A stretch of DNA of 64,000 nucleotides, taken from NCBI RefSeq assembly GCF_914271435.1, contig NZ_CAJZAI010000001.1, positions 124,001 to 188,000 of the forward strand, in the 5' to 3' direction. Source of the stretch: Cupriavidus laharis. GTDB taxonomy: Bacteria > Pseudomonadota > Gammaproteobacteria > Burkholderiales > Burkholderiaceae. Positions within the stretch are counted from its first letter, which is position 1; each line of letters begins with the position of its first letter. The notes below the pieces were generated by a model. It ran no database searches and was not told the origin of the DNA. It saw only the letters and a program-made list of their open reading frames with translations. A program made the position numbers and the translations under genes. Shown piece after piece: positions 1-7,475 of the stretch.

Positions 1-47
1 TCTACACCCATCCCCAACGCCTGCAACACGAAGCGAGCCTGGCATGA
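1..47 (+). CDS. fdsC: C-terminal end of FdsC/FdhD-type formate dehydrogenase accessory protein (partial)
   Basis: Only the last 14 codons lie in the window, in the frame starting at base 3, reading YTHPQRLQHEASLA then TGA at 45-47. The YTHP(E/Q)R ending is typical of FdhD-type sulfurtransferases that sulfurate the molybdenum cofactor of formate dehydrogenase. The stop overlaps the ATG of the next gene (ATGA at 44-47), as expected for translational coupling in an fdsGBACD operon. Assignment rests on this tail and on the following fdsD, so the upstream sequence is needed to confirm it. Confidence 0.55.
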   Translation, partial: YTHPQRLQHEASLA

Positions 48-268
48 AGATCGACAACCTGATTACGATGGCCAACCAGATCGGCAGTTTTTTTGAAGCG
101 ATGCCGGATCGGGAGGAAGCGTTGGCGGATATCGCCGGGCATATCAAGCGGTTCTGGGAACCGCGGATGCGGAGGGCTTTGCTTGGCCATGTGGATGCTG
201 ATGCTGGCGCCGGGCTGCTGGGGATTGTGCGGGAGGCGGTGGGGAGGTATCGGGGGGTGTTGGAGTGA
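44..268 (+). CDS. fdsD: NAD-dependent formate dehydrogenase delta subunit
   Basis: 74-residue protein starting MKIDNLITMANQIGSFF with EALADIAGHIKRFWEPRMR in the middle; this MANQIG...HI..FW.PRMR pattern is characteristic of the FdsD family (roughly 70-80 residues). FdsD is the small subunit of the soluble, molybdenum-containing, NAD-linked formate dehydrogenase that oxidises formate to CO2; the delta subunit is thought to help assembly or cofactor sulfuration. It overlaps the preceding gene by four bases, which fixes the ATG start. It is the last gene of the operon: the next sequence is repeat-rich and non-coding. Its presence ties the window to the downstream molybdate uptake genes. Confidence 0.85.
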   Translation: MKIDNLITMANQIGSFFEAMPDREEALADIAGHIKRFWEPRMRRALLGHVDADAGAGLLGIVREAVGRYRGVLE

Positions 269-306
269 GGGTTTGTTGGATGTTGATGGGTTGTTGTGCT
301 TGGCGG

Positions 307-354
307 GCGCCGCTGTTTCGCCGGCGTAGCCGGCGAGTTACTTTTTGCCCGAGC
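307..354 (+). repeat. Left half of extragenic palindromic repeat copy A (interrupted by IS)
   Basis: Contains GTTTCGCCGGCGTAGCCGGC followed by GAGTTACTTTTTGCCCGAGC. The same block occurs in inverted orientation at 2560-2632. The TTACTTTTTGCC arm pairs with GGCAAAAAGTAA at 2016-2027 on the far side of the insertion sequence, so the IS sits in the hairpin loop. GAGC at 351-354 is repeated at 2013-2016 as the probable target duplication. Confidence 0.85.
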
Positions 355-429
355 CCCTCCATGTCAGGATAGTTGTCGCCTCGCCGCCTTTCGATGAAGG
401 ACAATGGAGGGCGGAAGCGGTTTTGGGTA

Positions 430-930
430 ATGAAGCGCTATTCGGCGGAGTTCAAGGAGTTGGTGGTCGAGCAGATGATGCCTCCCTTGAACCGATCAGT
501 GGTGGAGCTAGCCAAGGAAACGGGTGTCACGACAGTGAGCCTGCGCACCTGGCGCCACGAGGCTCGAGAACAAGGAAAGGTTGTGCCAGGCAACGGCAAG
601 CAGAGTGACAAGTGGTCCAGCGCGGACAAGTTCCGGGTGGTGCTCGAAACAGCGCCTCTTAGTGAAGCGGAGTTGTCCGAATACTGCCGCAGGAAGGGCA
701 TTCAACCCGAACAGATCCGGCAATGGCGTGCGGCCTGCGAGCAGGCCAACGCGCCAGAGCGGGTCAGATTGAGCCTGGCGCAACGCCGTGAGGAACAAGC
801 CGCCCAGAAGCAGATCCGGGACCTGGAGCGCGAGCTCAAGCGCAAGAACGCAGCGCTGGCGGAAACCGCAGCGTTGCTGGTTCTCAGAAAAAAAGCCGAG
901 GCGATCTGGGGAAAGGGCGAGGAGGATTGA
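430..930 (+). CDS. IS3-family transposase OrfA (helix-turn-helix, coiled coil)
   Basis: 166 residues from the ATG of MKRYSAEFK; the frame is open back to a TTG at 373 but the earlier residues do not look like the family. Residues 1-50 form an IS3/HTH_Tnp_1-like domain (VVELAKETGVTTVSLRTWRHE). A second helix-turn-helix-like stretch follows (LSEYCRRKGIQPEQIRQWR). A leucine-zipper-like coiled coil (QIRDLERELKRKNAALAETAALL) precedes the end. OrfA binds the IS ends. Its last codons contain the slippery A7 run at 888-894, and its TGA overlaps the TTG start of OrfB. Confidence 0.85.
   Translation: MKRYSAEFKELVVEQMMPPLNRSVVELAKETGVTTVSLRTWRHEAREQGKVVPGNGKQSDKWSSADKFRVVLETAPLSEAELSEYCRRKGIQPEQIRQWRAACEQANAPERVRLSLAQRREEQAAQKQIRDLERELKRKNAALAETAALLVLRKKAEAIWGKGEED
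888..895 (+). promoter_or_regulatory. Probable -1 ribosomal frameshift site (A7G) joining OrfA and OrfB
   Basis: Seven A residues followed by G, with the OrfA zero frame reading A_AAA_AAA, the standard IS3-family slippery heptamer. After a -1 shift the frame is open from 888 through 927 into OrfB, with no stop, giving an OrfAB fusion transposase. The separate TTGA overlap at 927-930 would additionally allow coupled re-initiation of OrfB. Confidence 0.7.
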
Positions 931-1979
931 TCAACGTCCCGGATCGCCGCGAAGCCATCGCGTTGATCGATGAAGCGGTAGAGAGCGGTGCGCGCCAGTC
1001 CCGTGCCTGCGAGGAGCTGGGCTTGAACGCGCGCACCTTGCAGCGCTGGCGCCATACGCCGGAGGATGGCCGCCCGGGCGCGCAGCGCCCGGTGCCAGCC
1101 AACAAGCTCAGTGAGGCGGAACGGCAGGCCGTGCTGGCCGCGGCCAACGCGCCCGGCTATGAGAGCCTGACGCCGCACCAGATCGTGCCCAAGCTGGCGG
1201 ACGAGGGTCGTTACGTGGCCTCGGAATCGACGTTTTACCGGGTGCTCAAGGCCGAAGGCCAAGGGCAGCGGCGCGGACGCAGCCAACAGGCCAAGTCCCG
1301 TCCACTGACCACGCACTGCGCCAAGGGAGCGAACCAGGTGTGGTGTTGGGACATTACGTGGATGCCCACTACGGTGAAGGGCCGCTTCTTCTACTGGTAC
1401 ATGATGCAGGACATCTACAGCCGCAAGCTGGTGGTCAATGAAGTGCATGAGAACGAGTCCGAGGAACATGCCAAGCAGCTGCTTGAGCTGGGCTGCCTGC
1501 GCGAAAAAACGGCTGGCCGGCCACTGGTGCTGCACTCGGATAATGGTGCCGCGATGAAGGGGGGAACCATGCGCGCTGCGATGCACGATCTGGGCGTGTC
1601 GCCTTCGTACAGCCGCCCGCGCGTGAGCAACGACAACGCCTACGCGGAAGCGTTGTTCCGCACGGCCAAGTACTGTCCGCTATGGCCTGAGCGGCCGTTC
1701 GACACGTTGCAGCAGGCGCGCGACTGGGTGTATCGGTTCGTGCGTTGGTACAACGAGGAACACCGCCACAGCGGGCTCAAGTACGTCACGCCGAACCAGC
1801 GGCACAGCGAGGAAGCGACGCCCCTGCTGGCGCGACGCACGATGGTGTATGAGGCCGCCCGTGACCGGCACCCGCAGCGCTGGTCGCGGGGAATCCGGAA
1901 TTGGAAACTGGATCCAGAGGTCTACCTGAACCCCGAGCGGGTTGAACAAGCGCCGAAGGAATACCGGAAAGCAGCATAG
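927..1979 (+). CDS. IS3-family transposase OrfB, DDE catalytic domain
   Basis: About 350 residues. An N-terminal helix-turn-helix region (ARQSRACEELGLNARTLQRW) is followed by the HTH_21-type segment around LTPHQIVPKLADEGRYVASE. The RVE/DDE integrase core follows. Catalytic acids are visible as WDITW, then HSDNGA, then an E in NAYAEALF exactly 36 residues after the second D (D35E spacing). The start given is the TTG overlapping the OrfA stop; the main product is probably the frameshifted OrfAB fusion. No stop or frameshift damage is seen. Confidence 0.87.
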   Translation: MINVPDRREAIALIDEAVESGARQSRACEELGLNARTLQRWRHTPEDGRPGAQRPVPANKLSEAERQAVLAAANAPGYESLTPHQIVPKLADEGRYVASESTFYRVLKAEGQGQRRGRSQQAKSRPLTTHCAKGANQVWCWDITWMPTTVKGRFFYWYMMQDIYSRKLVVNEVHENESEEHAKQLLELGCLREKTAGRPLVLHSDNGAAMKGGTMRAAMHDLGVSPSYSRPRVSNDNAYAEALFRTAKYCPLWPERPFDTLQQARDWVYRFVRWYNEEHRHSGLKYVTPNQRHSEEATPLLARRTMVYEAARDRHPQRWSRGIRNWKLDPEVYLNPERVEQAPKEYRKAA

Positions 1980-2012
1980 CGGCGGACGCGACAACTACCT
2001 TGACACATACCG

Positions 2013-2046
2013 GAGCGGCAAAAAGTAACCAAAAAGCGCGTTTGGT
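2013..2046 (+). repeat. Right half of extragenic palindromic repeat copy A
   Basis: GAGCGGCAAAAAGTAACC followed by AAAAAGCGCG. It completes the hairpin begun at 340-354. The intact version in copy B (2560-2632) has the two arms separated only by a short CCGAGC-type loop, showing that the IS entered the loop. Confidence 0.8.
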
Positions 2047-2115
2047 TGCCCTAACGGGCGAATATTGATCGTAGTGTGCTGAGGGTGTTGTACGGGTATG
2101 GGCTTCAGAGTGTTT

Positions 2116-2505
2116 CTGGCTGCCTGCCGCGTGGTGCGCGGCCGTGGGCAGGATTACAGCGCTAATTGAACGAGCCCCGAAACTGTCCGTGGTCCCTGCT
2201 GCCAGCGGTATCGCGGGAACGCCTTCGGCTGCGCTGCGCGCGGCGTCCTAGTCGGCAGAGCGACTGATGTCAACGTCGCTGGCGCTGACGCTTCACTCTT
2301 CTTCATTTTTTTCTTTACGTCGCGCATGGCACATGCGCCAAGGGCTTCGTCATCAGATCGTGGTTCGGGCCGCGGCCCGGAAACCCAGGACGCCGCGCGC
2401 AGCGCAGCCGTAGGCGTCCCCGCGATATCGCTGCTAGGAGGGACCACTCCGTAATCCGGGTTCGTTCGTACGCCCTGTCCATCCTAATCATCTACGCGGC
2501 AGGCA
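2116..2505. repeat. Nested long inverted repeat, extragenic
   Basis: Two 61-bp arms, 2189-2249 and 2387-2447, are near-perfect inverted copies (both contain GGCTGCGCTGCGCGCGGCGT in one orientation or the other) around a 137-bp spacer. An outer 13-bp pair, CTGCCTGCCGCGT at 2120-2132 and its complement at 2493-2505, extends the symmetry. Repeat copies A and B lie outside in opposite orientations, so the whole gene-free stretch 2013-2632 is one large imperfect palindrome. I see no convincing ORF in it. Confidence 0.8.
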
Positions 2506-2559
2506 GTCTGGTTATGCCCCTGGACCGTCTTCACCTCATCGAGCCGTTCGTCAACCACG

Positions 2560-2632
2560 AAAACGCGCTTTTGCCTACTTTTACCGCTCGGGTAAAAGTA
2601 GGTCGCCGGCTACGCCGGCGAAACAGCAGCGC
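2560..2632 (-). repeat. Extragenic palindromic repeat copy B (intact, inverted)
   Basis: On the minus strand it reads GCTGTTTCGCCGGCGTAGCC, then CTACTTTTACCCGAGCGG and TAAAAGTAGGCAAAAGCGCG. The CTACTTTTACC/GGTAAAAGTAG arms form a hairpin with a CGA-type loop. It differs from copy A by compensated arm changes (CTACTTTTACC against TTACTTTTTGCC), consistent with selection on the hairpin. Confidence 0.8.
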
Positions 2633-2670
2633 ATGCCAAGGGCGACACCCCTCCAAAAAAACCTCAATTC

Positions 2671-3366
2671 CTATCTCAACCTCATAGGCTCCAACAACGC
2701 CCCATCATATTCCCCCCTTGAAATCTTCCCCAACTCCAGCATCCGATGCAGGATATAAGCCTGCCGCTGCCGCGCCCGCCGCGGGTTGGCCACCGGATTG
2801 TTGGCGGAAGGTGCCTTGGGCAGGCCAGCCAGCATTGCGCATTCGGCAAGCGTCAATTGCCCGAGAGATTTCCCGAAATAAGTCCGCGCCGCATCGGCAA
2901 ATCCATACGCCCCCTGCCCAAGGTAGATCTTGTTCATATACAGCTCAAGAATCTCGTCCTTGCCCATGGCATGCTCGATCCGGTACGACAGCAATACCTC
3001 ATAGAGCTTGCGCGTGTAGGTCTTTTCGCGCGACAGGAAGAAGTTGCGCGCTACCTGCATGGTGATGGTGGACGCGCCCTGCGACAGTTCGTCGGACAGA
3101 TTGGCCACGCCGGCGCGGATGACGCCGATGTAGTCGATGCCGTCATGCAGGTAGAAGCGCTCATCCTCGATGGCAACCACCGCGTCGGTCAGGTCGCGAG
3201 GAAATTCGCGCAAGGGGACGTAGTCGGAGGTATTGCGGAACGTGGTCAGCGCGTCGAGTGAGGGTAACTGGTGGTTGGCCACCAGCACGGCAACCGTGGC
3301 AAGCAGCGCGCCGCCGACGACGGCGAGCACCAGCAGTTTGACAAAGGCGGACCAGAGGCTTTTCAT
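2671..3366 (-). CDS. Short membrane-anchored peptidoglycan glycosyltransferase (GT51), PBP1a-like, no transpeptidase domain
   Basis: 231 residues. One N-terminal membrane segment (about 8-30) is followed by a GT51 domain with the family motifs: EDERFYLHDGID (catalytic Glu), GASTITMQVARN, RKLYEVLLSYRIE and KDEILELYMNKIYLGQGAYG. It should polymerise lipid II glycan strands in the periplasm. Class A PBPs are around 800 residues, and this protein ends right after the GT domain, so it is a stand-alone glycosyltransferase, more like PBP1a than MtgA in motif spelling. The ATG was chosen because it directly precedes the membrane anchor. The frame stays open about 200 codons further upstream, but with poorer coding character next to the start. 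Confidence 0.8.
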   Translation of the reverse strand: MKSLWSAFVKLLVLAVVGGALLATVAVLVANHQLPSLDALTTFRNTSDYVPLREFPRDLTDAVVAIEDERFYLHDGIDYIGVIRAGVANLSDELSQGASTITMQVARNFFLSREKTYTRKLYEVLLSYRIEHAMGKDEILELYMNKIYLGQGAYGFADAARTYFGKSLGQLTLAECAMLAGLPKAPSANNPVANPRRARQRQAYILHRMLELGKISRGEYDGALLEPMRLR

Positions 3367-4010
3367 GCCGCGTATTGTGCCAGCCTCGTGCCACAAGGTG
3401 CACGGGCGTGACATCGGGGTCGCGGCACGGGCACCCTCCGCGACTGCGCGAATTGCCGCGCTGGATTCCAGCGCGAGCTTCCCGGTTGCCGCGATGGTGA
3501 CGACGATGGTGCCGATCAGGATGCGGCGCGTGCTGGTGCCGATGGCCGACAGCGTGACCAGCGCAATGCGCTTGTCGAGGCCGGTCACCGTCATCGCGGC
3601 CGAGATGAACAGCGCCGCGGCGACCAGTGCCAGGGCGGTTCCGGAAAATTTCACAGCGCATGCCAGTGCGGACCGGCGTGCAGGGCGTGCAGGGCAATGC
3701 CGGTCGCAAGGGGCATCCGTGCAGAGCGTACGGGCAGCGGCCCTGCTTATGACGGAACCGCCACGTTGGACATGATAGGAATTTTCCGGCGCCGCCCTGG
3801 GCTTGTCGAGGCGGCATCGGCGCGAATTGCGCCCGCCATGAGCAGGATCAAGATTCCGGCCGATCCGGGGATTCCTCGCGCGCCACTGGCGTCTCACCTG
3901 TAAAGGCGCGTGCAGCAAGGCAAAGCGGCATGGCCTGCGATTCGGCGCAATGCGGGAAACTGGCAGGTGACGCATGCGCGCGAGTGATCTGGAATAATTA
4001 GGAGTCGATC
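3367..4010. other. Gene-poor stretch of 644 bp
   Basis: No gene called. On the minus strand, in frame with the transglycosylase, about 3400-3655 encodes two hydrophobic stretches (ALALVAAALFISAAM and ILIGTIVVTIAATG) with G/C-rich third positions, so an N-terminal extension or a small membrane-protein remnant is possible. Codons just before the 3366 ATG are atypical, which argues against read-through. On the plus strand AGGAG at 4000-4004 is the ribosome binding site of the next gene. Confidence 0.5.
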
Positions 4011-4283
4011 ATGAAGGTTTTGGTGCGTGGTCTCCGGCCCGGCGTTGACGCCGCAACCTTGCGTACGGCGCTGAAGCCCTATGCGGATGTGCGCACGGTG
4101 GAGCTGGTATGTGAAGGCGACCCGAAGCACCCCTGGGCATGGGTCGACATCGCGGCGGGCGCGCTGACGGTGTGGAAGCTGGTGGCGCGCCTGGATGGCC
4201 GGTACATTGCCGGCTGCCACTTGCGCTGGTATGTGCCGGCCTATCGCGGCCGGAAGACGACGCCGGCACCGGCCGCAGCCTGA
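4011..4283 (+). CDS. RRM-like small RNA-binding protein (putative)
   Basis: 90 residues with a good ribosome binding site (AGGAG seven bases before the ATG). The pattern MKVLVRGLRPGVDAATLRTALKPYADVRTVELV...PWAWVDI follows the beta1-alpha1-beta2-beta3 layout of an RNA-recognition motif: an LVRGL beta strand in place of RNP2 and WAWVDI near the RNP1 position. The usual aromatic residues of RNP1 are only partly present, so nucleic-acid binding is an inference. It is followed after 50 bp by a tyrosine phosphatase on the same strand and may be co-transcribed with it. Confidence 0.55.
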   Translation: MKVLVRGLRPGVDAATLRTALKPYADVRTVELVCEGDPKHPWAWVDIAAGALTVWKLVARLDGRYIAGCHLRWYVPAYRGRKTTPAPAAA

Positions 4284-4333
4284 CGGGATTGCCGGATGCG
4301 CGGCGCGACAGAAGACAGACAAGAGGACAACAG

Positions 4334-5164
4334 ATGATCAGCCAATGGTTGGCCTGGGCACGATGCCTGCGAGCATCGCATGCGCCTGGCCTGCATGCGG
4401 TGGTGCCGTTCGGGCCCGCCGCGAACGGGAGCGAACTGCAACTGGAAACCGTCAGCAACGCACGCGACCTCGGCGGCCTGGCCGGCGCCGGCGGCCGCCG
4501 CGTACGGCATGGCCGCCTGTACCGCAGCGGCAATCCGGCGCTCGCCTGCGGCGCCGACATCGAGCGGCTGCAGGGCCTCGGGCTGGATATGGTGGTGGAC
4601 TTCCGCTCGCCGGCCGAGAAGTCGGCCGACGAGGCCCCATTCGGCCAGCGCTTCAACTGGATCGCGATGCCGGTGCTCGAAGGCAGCATGGCCATGGACG
4701 TGCTGATGCCGCGCCTGCGCGAAAGCACGCCCGAGGACGTCGATGCGTTCATGCTCGGCGTCTATCGCGATTTCCCGGTGCGCTACCGGCGGGTCTTCGG
4801 TGATTTCATGCGCAATGCGCAGGCGGGCAAGACGCTGCTCTATCACTGCACCGCGGGCAAGGACCGCACGGGCTTCGCCTCGATGCTGCTGCTCTCGGCG
4901 TTGGGCGTGGGGCAGGACGATATCCTCGCCAACTACCTCGAATCCAACCAGCGCAACGCGCGCTTCAACGCGCAGGCGCTGGAGCGCATCGCACAGTTCG
5001 GCATCCGGCCGGAAGTCATGACACCCTTGCTGGAGGTGCGGGCCAGTTACCTGGAGGCTTCCATGCAGGCGATCGAGGCGGCCTATGGGGATATGGAGCG
5101 GTACCTCTGCGATGGATTGGATGTCGATGTGGAGGGGGTGAGGGGATATTACCTGGAGGGTTGA
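4334..5164 (+). CDS. Tyrosine-protein phosphatase family protein (Y_phosphatase3 type)
   Basis: 276 residues with the Cys-based phosphatase P-loop HCTAGKDRTG (catalytic Cys172, Arg178), the N-terminal NARDLGGL...GRLYRSGNPA signature and the DFRSPAEKSADEAP segment. It belongs to the prokaryotic tyrosine/serine phosphatase family related to lipid phosphatases such as LipA/MptpB. The GKDR lysine and aspartate are the residues linked to phosphoinositide activity in that group. No clear signal peptide is visible, so a cytosolic location is likely. Start at ATG 4334 behind AGAGGA. A paralogue of identical length lies at 29970-30800. Confidence 0.83.
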   Translation: MISQWLAWARCLRASHAPGLHAVVPFGPAANGSELQLETVSNARDLGGLAGAGGRRVRHGRLYRSGNPALACGADIERLQGLGLDMVVDFRSPAEKSADEAPFGQRFNWIAMPVLEGSMAMDVLMPRLRESTPEDVDAFMLGVYRDFPVRYRRVFGDFMRNAQAGKTLLYHCTAGKDRTGFASMLLLSALGVGQDDILANYLESNQRNARFNAQALERIAQFGIRPEVMTPLLEVRASYLEASMQAIEAAYGDMERYLCDGLDVDVEGVRGYYLEG

Positions 5165-5174
5165 TTTTGGAGGG

Positions 5175-5194
5175 GGCGCCTGCCAGAAGGCGCC
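5175..5194. terminator. Possible bidirectional terminator hairpin
   Basis: Arms GGCGCCT and AGGCGCC around a 6-base loop lie between two convergent genes (phosphatase ending 5164, acetate kinase ending 5216). The T-run is weak on both sides, so the call is tentative. Confidence 0.45.
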
Positions 5195-5215
5195 ATCGTT
5201 TCCGTTGCCAAAGCA

Positions 5216-6457
5216 CTATCCCTTCCCGCACGCCTTCATCATCCTCGCCGTACTCAACGCCACGATTCCCTCCTCATCGGTAGGCAACACCAGCACCGGC
5301 ACGCGGCTGGCGTTGCTGCTGATGCGCTGCCCGTTTTCTTCGTTGGCCGCCGCATCAAGGCTGATGCCAAACAGCGTTTCCAGATGCGCACAGATGCGTG
5401 ACCGCACCGGCGGCGAATTGGCGCCGATCCCGGCCGTGAATATCAGTGCGTCCAGCCCGCCAAGCGTGACCGCGAGCTTGCCGATTTCCTGCGCGGCGCG
5501 GTACGCGTAGAAATCCACCGCCAGCCGCGCGCGCGGCGCTTCGCTGGCCAGCAGTACGCGCATGTCGCTGCTCACGCCGGACAGCCCCTTGAGGCCCGAT
5601 TCCCCGTACAGCATCGACTGGATCGCATCGGCGGTCATGCCTTGCTGTGCGAGCCACAACACCGCACCAGGGTCGATCGAGCCGCAGCGCGTGCCCATCG
5701 GCAAGCCATCCAGTGCCGTGAGCCCCATGGTGCTGTCGACGCTGCGCCCGTTGCGCATGGCGCAGAGGCTCGCGCCGTTGCCGAGGTGCGCGACGATCAC
5801 GCGGCCTTCGGCCAGGTCCGGCGCGACCTGGCTCAGGCGCCGTGCGATGTACTCGTAGGACAGGCCATGGAAGCCATAGCGCCGGATGCCGCGTTCGTAG
5901 TACGCATAGGGCAGCGCCATCAGTTGCGCCAGCATGTCGTGGCCCGCGTGAAAGGCCGTGTCGAAGCACGCCACCTGCAGCATGTCCGGTGCAGCCTTGC
6001 GTACGGCGCGGATGGCGGTGAGATTGTGCGGCTGGTGCAGCGGCGCCAGCGGGATCAGCGCTTCAAGCCGCGCGATCACATCGTCGTCGATGCGCACCGC
6101 CTGCGCAAAGTCGCTGCCGCCGTGCACCACGCGGTGGCCGATCGCCACGGGCGGGTTGTCGCGCAATCCCACGCTCAGCACCAGGCGCACCAGGCGGAAC
6201 GCGGCGTCATGGTCGGCGACCTGCGACACGGGAAAGGACTCGTCGGCGACGACGTGCCCGTCCGCCATGCTGGCGCGCAGCCGCGGCGCGACGCCGATGC
6301 CTTCGATCTGGCCGTGCGCGCTCAGCACGGGGTTGATGTCGGCGTTGTCGTGCGCGGCCTCCGGCACGGTGTAGACCGAGACCTTGACGCTCGACGAGCC
6401 GGCATTGACGACGAGGATGACGGGATGGGCGGCACTCACGCTCGATGCACTCCGCAT
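5216..6457 (-). CDS. ackA: Acetate kinase
   Basis: 413 residues, usual length about 400. Family motifs are visible: VNAGSSSVKVSVY (phosphate binding), GHRVVHGG, DTAFH, HLGNGASLCAMRNGRSVDSTMG, RCGSIDPGA and FTAGIGANS. It interconverts acetyl phosphate + ADP and acetate + ATP in the cytosol. The gene for phosphate acetyltransferase ends 16 bp upstream on the same strand, giving a pta-ackA operon. Start taken at the ATG of MRSASSVSAAHPVILVVNAG; the frame is open further upstream but without family residues. The ribosome binding site is weak, and coupling to the upstream gene may compensate. Confidence 0.93.
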   Translation of the reverse strand: MRSASSVSAAHPVILVVNAGSSSVKVSVYTVPEAAHDNADINPVLSAHGQIEGIGVAPRLRASMADGHVVADESFPVSQVADHDAAFRLVRLVLSVGLRDNPPVAIGHRVVHGGSDFAQAVRIDDDVIARLEALIPLAPLHQPHNLTAIRAVRKAAPDMLQVACFDTAFHAGHDMLAQLMALPYAYYERGIRRYGFHGLSYEYIARRLSQVAPDLAEGRVIVAHLGNGASLCAMRNGRSVDSTMGLTALDGLPMGTRCGSIDPGAVLWLAQQGMTADAIQSMLYGESGLKGLSGVSSDMRVLLASEAPRARLAVDFYAYRAAQEIGKLAVTLGGLDALIFTAGIGANSPPVRSRICAHLETLFGISLDAAANEENGQRISSNASRVPVLVLPTDEEGIVALSTARMMKACGKG

Positions 6458-6473
6458 AAAGTTGAGGGGCGGC

Positions 6474-7475
6474 TCAGACGCTGACGGCAGCCTCGGCGCT
6501 GCGGCGCGCGTGCGCCAGCAGTACCGCGATGGCACAACTGCCGATGCGCGCGCGCACGCTGTCGGCGCGGCTGGTCAGGATGATGGGCACGCGTGCGCCC
6601 AGCACGATGCCAGCGGCTTCGGCGCCGGCAAGAAAGGTGAGCTGCTTGGCCAGCATATTGCCGGCTTCCAGGTCGGGCACGAGCAGGATGTCGGGGTCGC
6701 CGGCCACTTCGGAATCGATGCCCTTGGTGACCGCAGCCTCGCGGCTGATGGCGTTGTCGAAGGCGAGCGGGCCGTCGAGCAGCGCGCCGGTGATCTGCCC
6801 GCGCCGGCTCATCGTGCACAGCGCCGCGGCGTCGATCGTCGACGGGATCTTGTCGGTCACGGTCTCCACCGCGGACAGGATCGCCACCTTCGGGCGTTCG
6901 ATGCCGAGCACATGCGCCAGGTCGATGGCATTGCGGCAGATATCGGCCTTGTCGTTGAGCGTGGGGAAGATGTTTACCGCGGCATCGGTGATGAACAGCG
7001 GCTTGTGGTAGCTGGGCACGTCCATCGCAAACACGTGCGACAGGCGCCGGCCGGTGCGCAGGCCGCTGGCGGCGGCCGTCACCTCATGCAGCAGTTCGTC
7101 GGTATGCAGGCTGCCCTTCATCAGCAGTTCGGCGTCGCCGTTGCGCACGGCCTCGACCGCGCGCGCGGCGGACGCATGGCTGTGCGGCGTGTCGATGATG
7201 GCGGTGTCGCCCAGTGCCAGCCCGTGCTCGGCCGCGACCTGGCGGATGCGTGCCTTGGGGCCCACGAGGATCGGCACGATCAGGCCCAGGCTGGCGGCCT
7301 CCAGCGCGCCGCCCAGCGATGACGCGTCGCACGGGTGCGCCACCGCAGTGGGGATGGGCGGCAGGCCGGCGCAGCGGGCCAGCAGTGCGGCGTACTTGTC
7401 GGTGCCGGGGTGGCCGGGTGCCGGTGCACCGGCGGACTCGGAAAGCGTGGACATGGCAGGCGAAGCGGCAGTCAT
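6474..7475 (-). CDS. pta: Phosphate acetyltransferase (short Pta/Ptb type)
   Basis: About 333 residues, matching the short PTA_PTB family (phosphate acetyl/butyryltransferase) rather than the long DRTGG-containing Pta. Recognisable stretches are LMKGSLHTDELL, GRRLSHVFAMDVP, DAAVNIFPTLNDKADI, VAILSAVETV and DPDILLVPDLEAGNMLAKQL. It moves the acyl group between CoA and phosphate, feeding acetate kinase encoded next in the operon. This form is common in Burkholderiaceae. ATG 7475 was chosen (GGA about ten bases upstream); the in-frame ATG at 7454 (MSTLSES) is an alternative. Butyryl-type substrates cannot be excluded from sequence. Confidence 0.85.
   Translation of the reverse strand: MTAASPAMSTLSESAGAPAPGHPGTDKYAALLARCAGLPPIPTAVAHPCDASSLGGALEAASLGLIVPILVGPKARIRQVAAEHGLALGDTAIIDTPHSHASAARAVEAVRNGDAELLMKGSLHTDELLHEVTAAASGLRTGRRLSHVFAMDVPSYHKPLFITDAAVNIFPTLNDKADICRNAIDLAHVLGIERPKVAILSAVETVTDKIPSTIDAAALCTMSRRGQITGALLDGPLAFDNAISREAAVTKGIDSEVAGDPDILLVPDLEAGNMLAKQLTFLAGAEAAGIVLGARVPIILTSRADSVRARIGSCAIAVLLAHARRSAEAAVSV

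Larger units (their letters stand above)
355..2012 (+). mobile_element. IS3-family insertion sequence, 1658 bp, 4-bp target duplication
   Basis: Holds two overlapping transposase ORFs (430-930 and 927-1979). The ends carry inverted repeats: left TGTCAGGATAGTTGTCGC (362-379) and right, read on the minus strand, TGTCAAGGTAGTTGTCGC (ending at 2005), with weaker matching in the outer bases. The boundaries were set by comparing the interrupted palindrome with its intact relative at 2560-2632, which gives GAGC on both sides (351-354 and 2013-2016). The reading frames are open and the DDE residues present, so the copy may still be active. Confidence 0.85.

Noticed and set aside
2154..2447. 97-residue minus-strand ORF inside the inverted repeat
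   Set aside because: Its two ends are the repeat arms themselves; the product has no coding signature.
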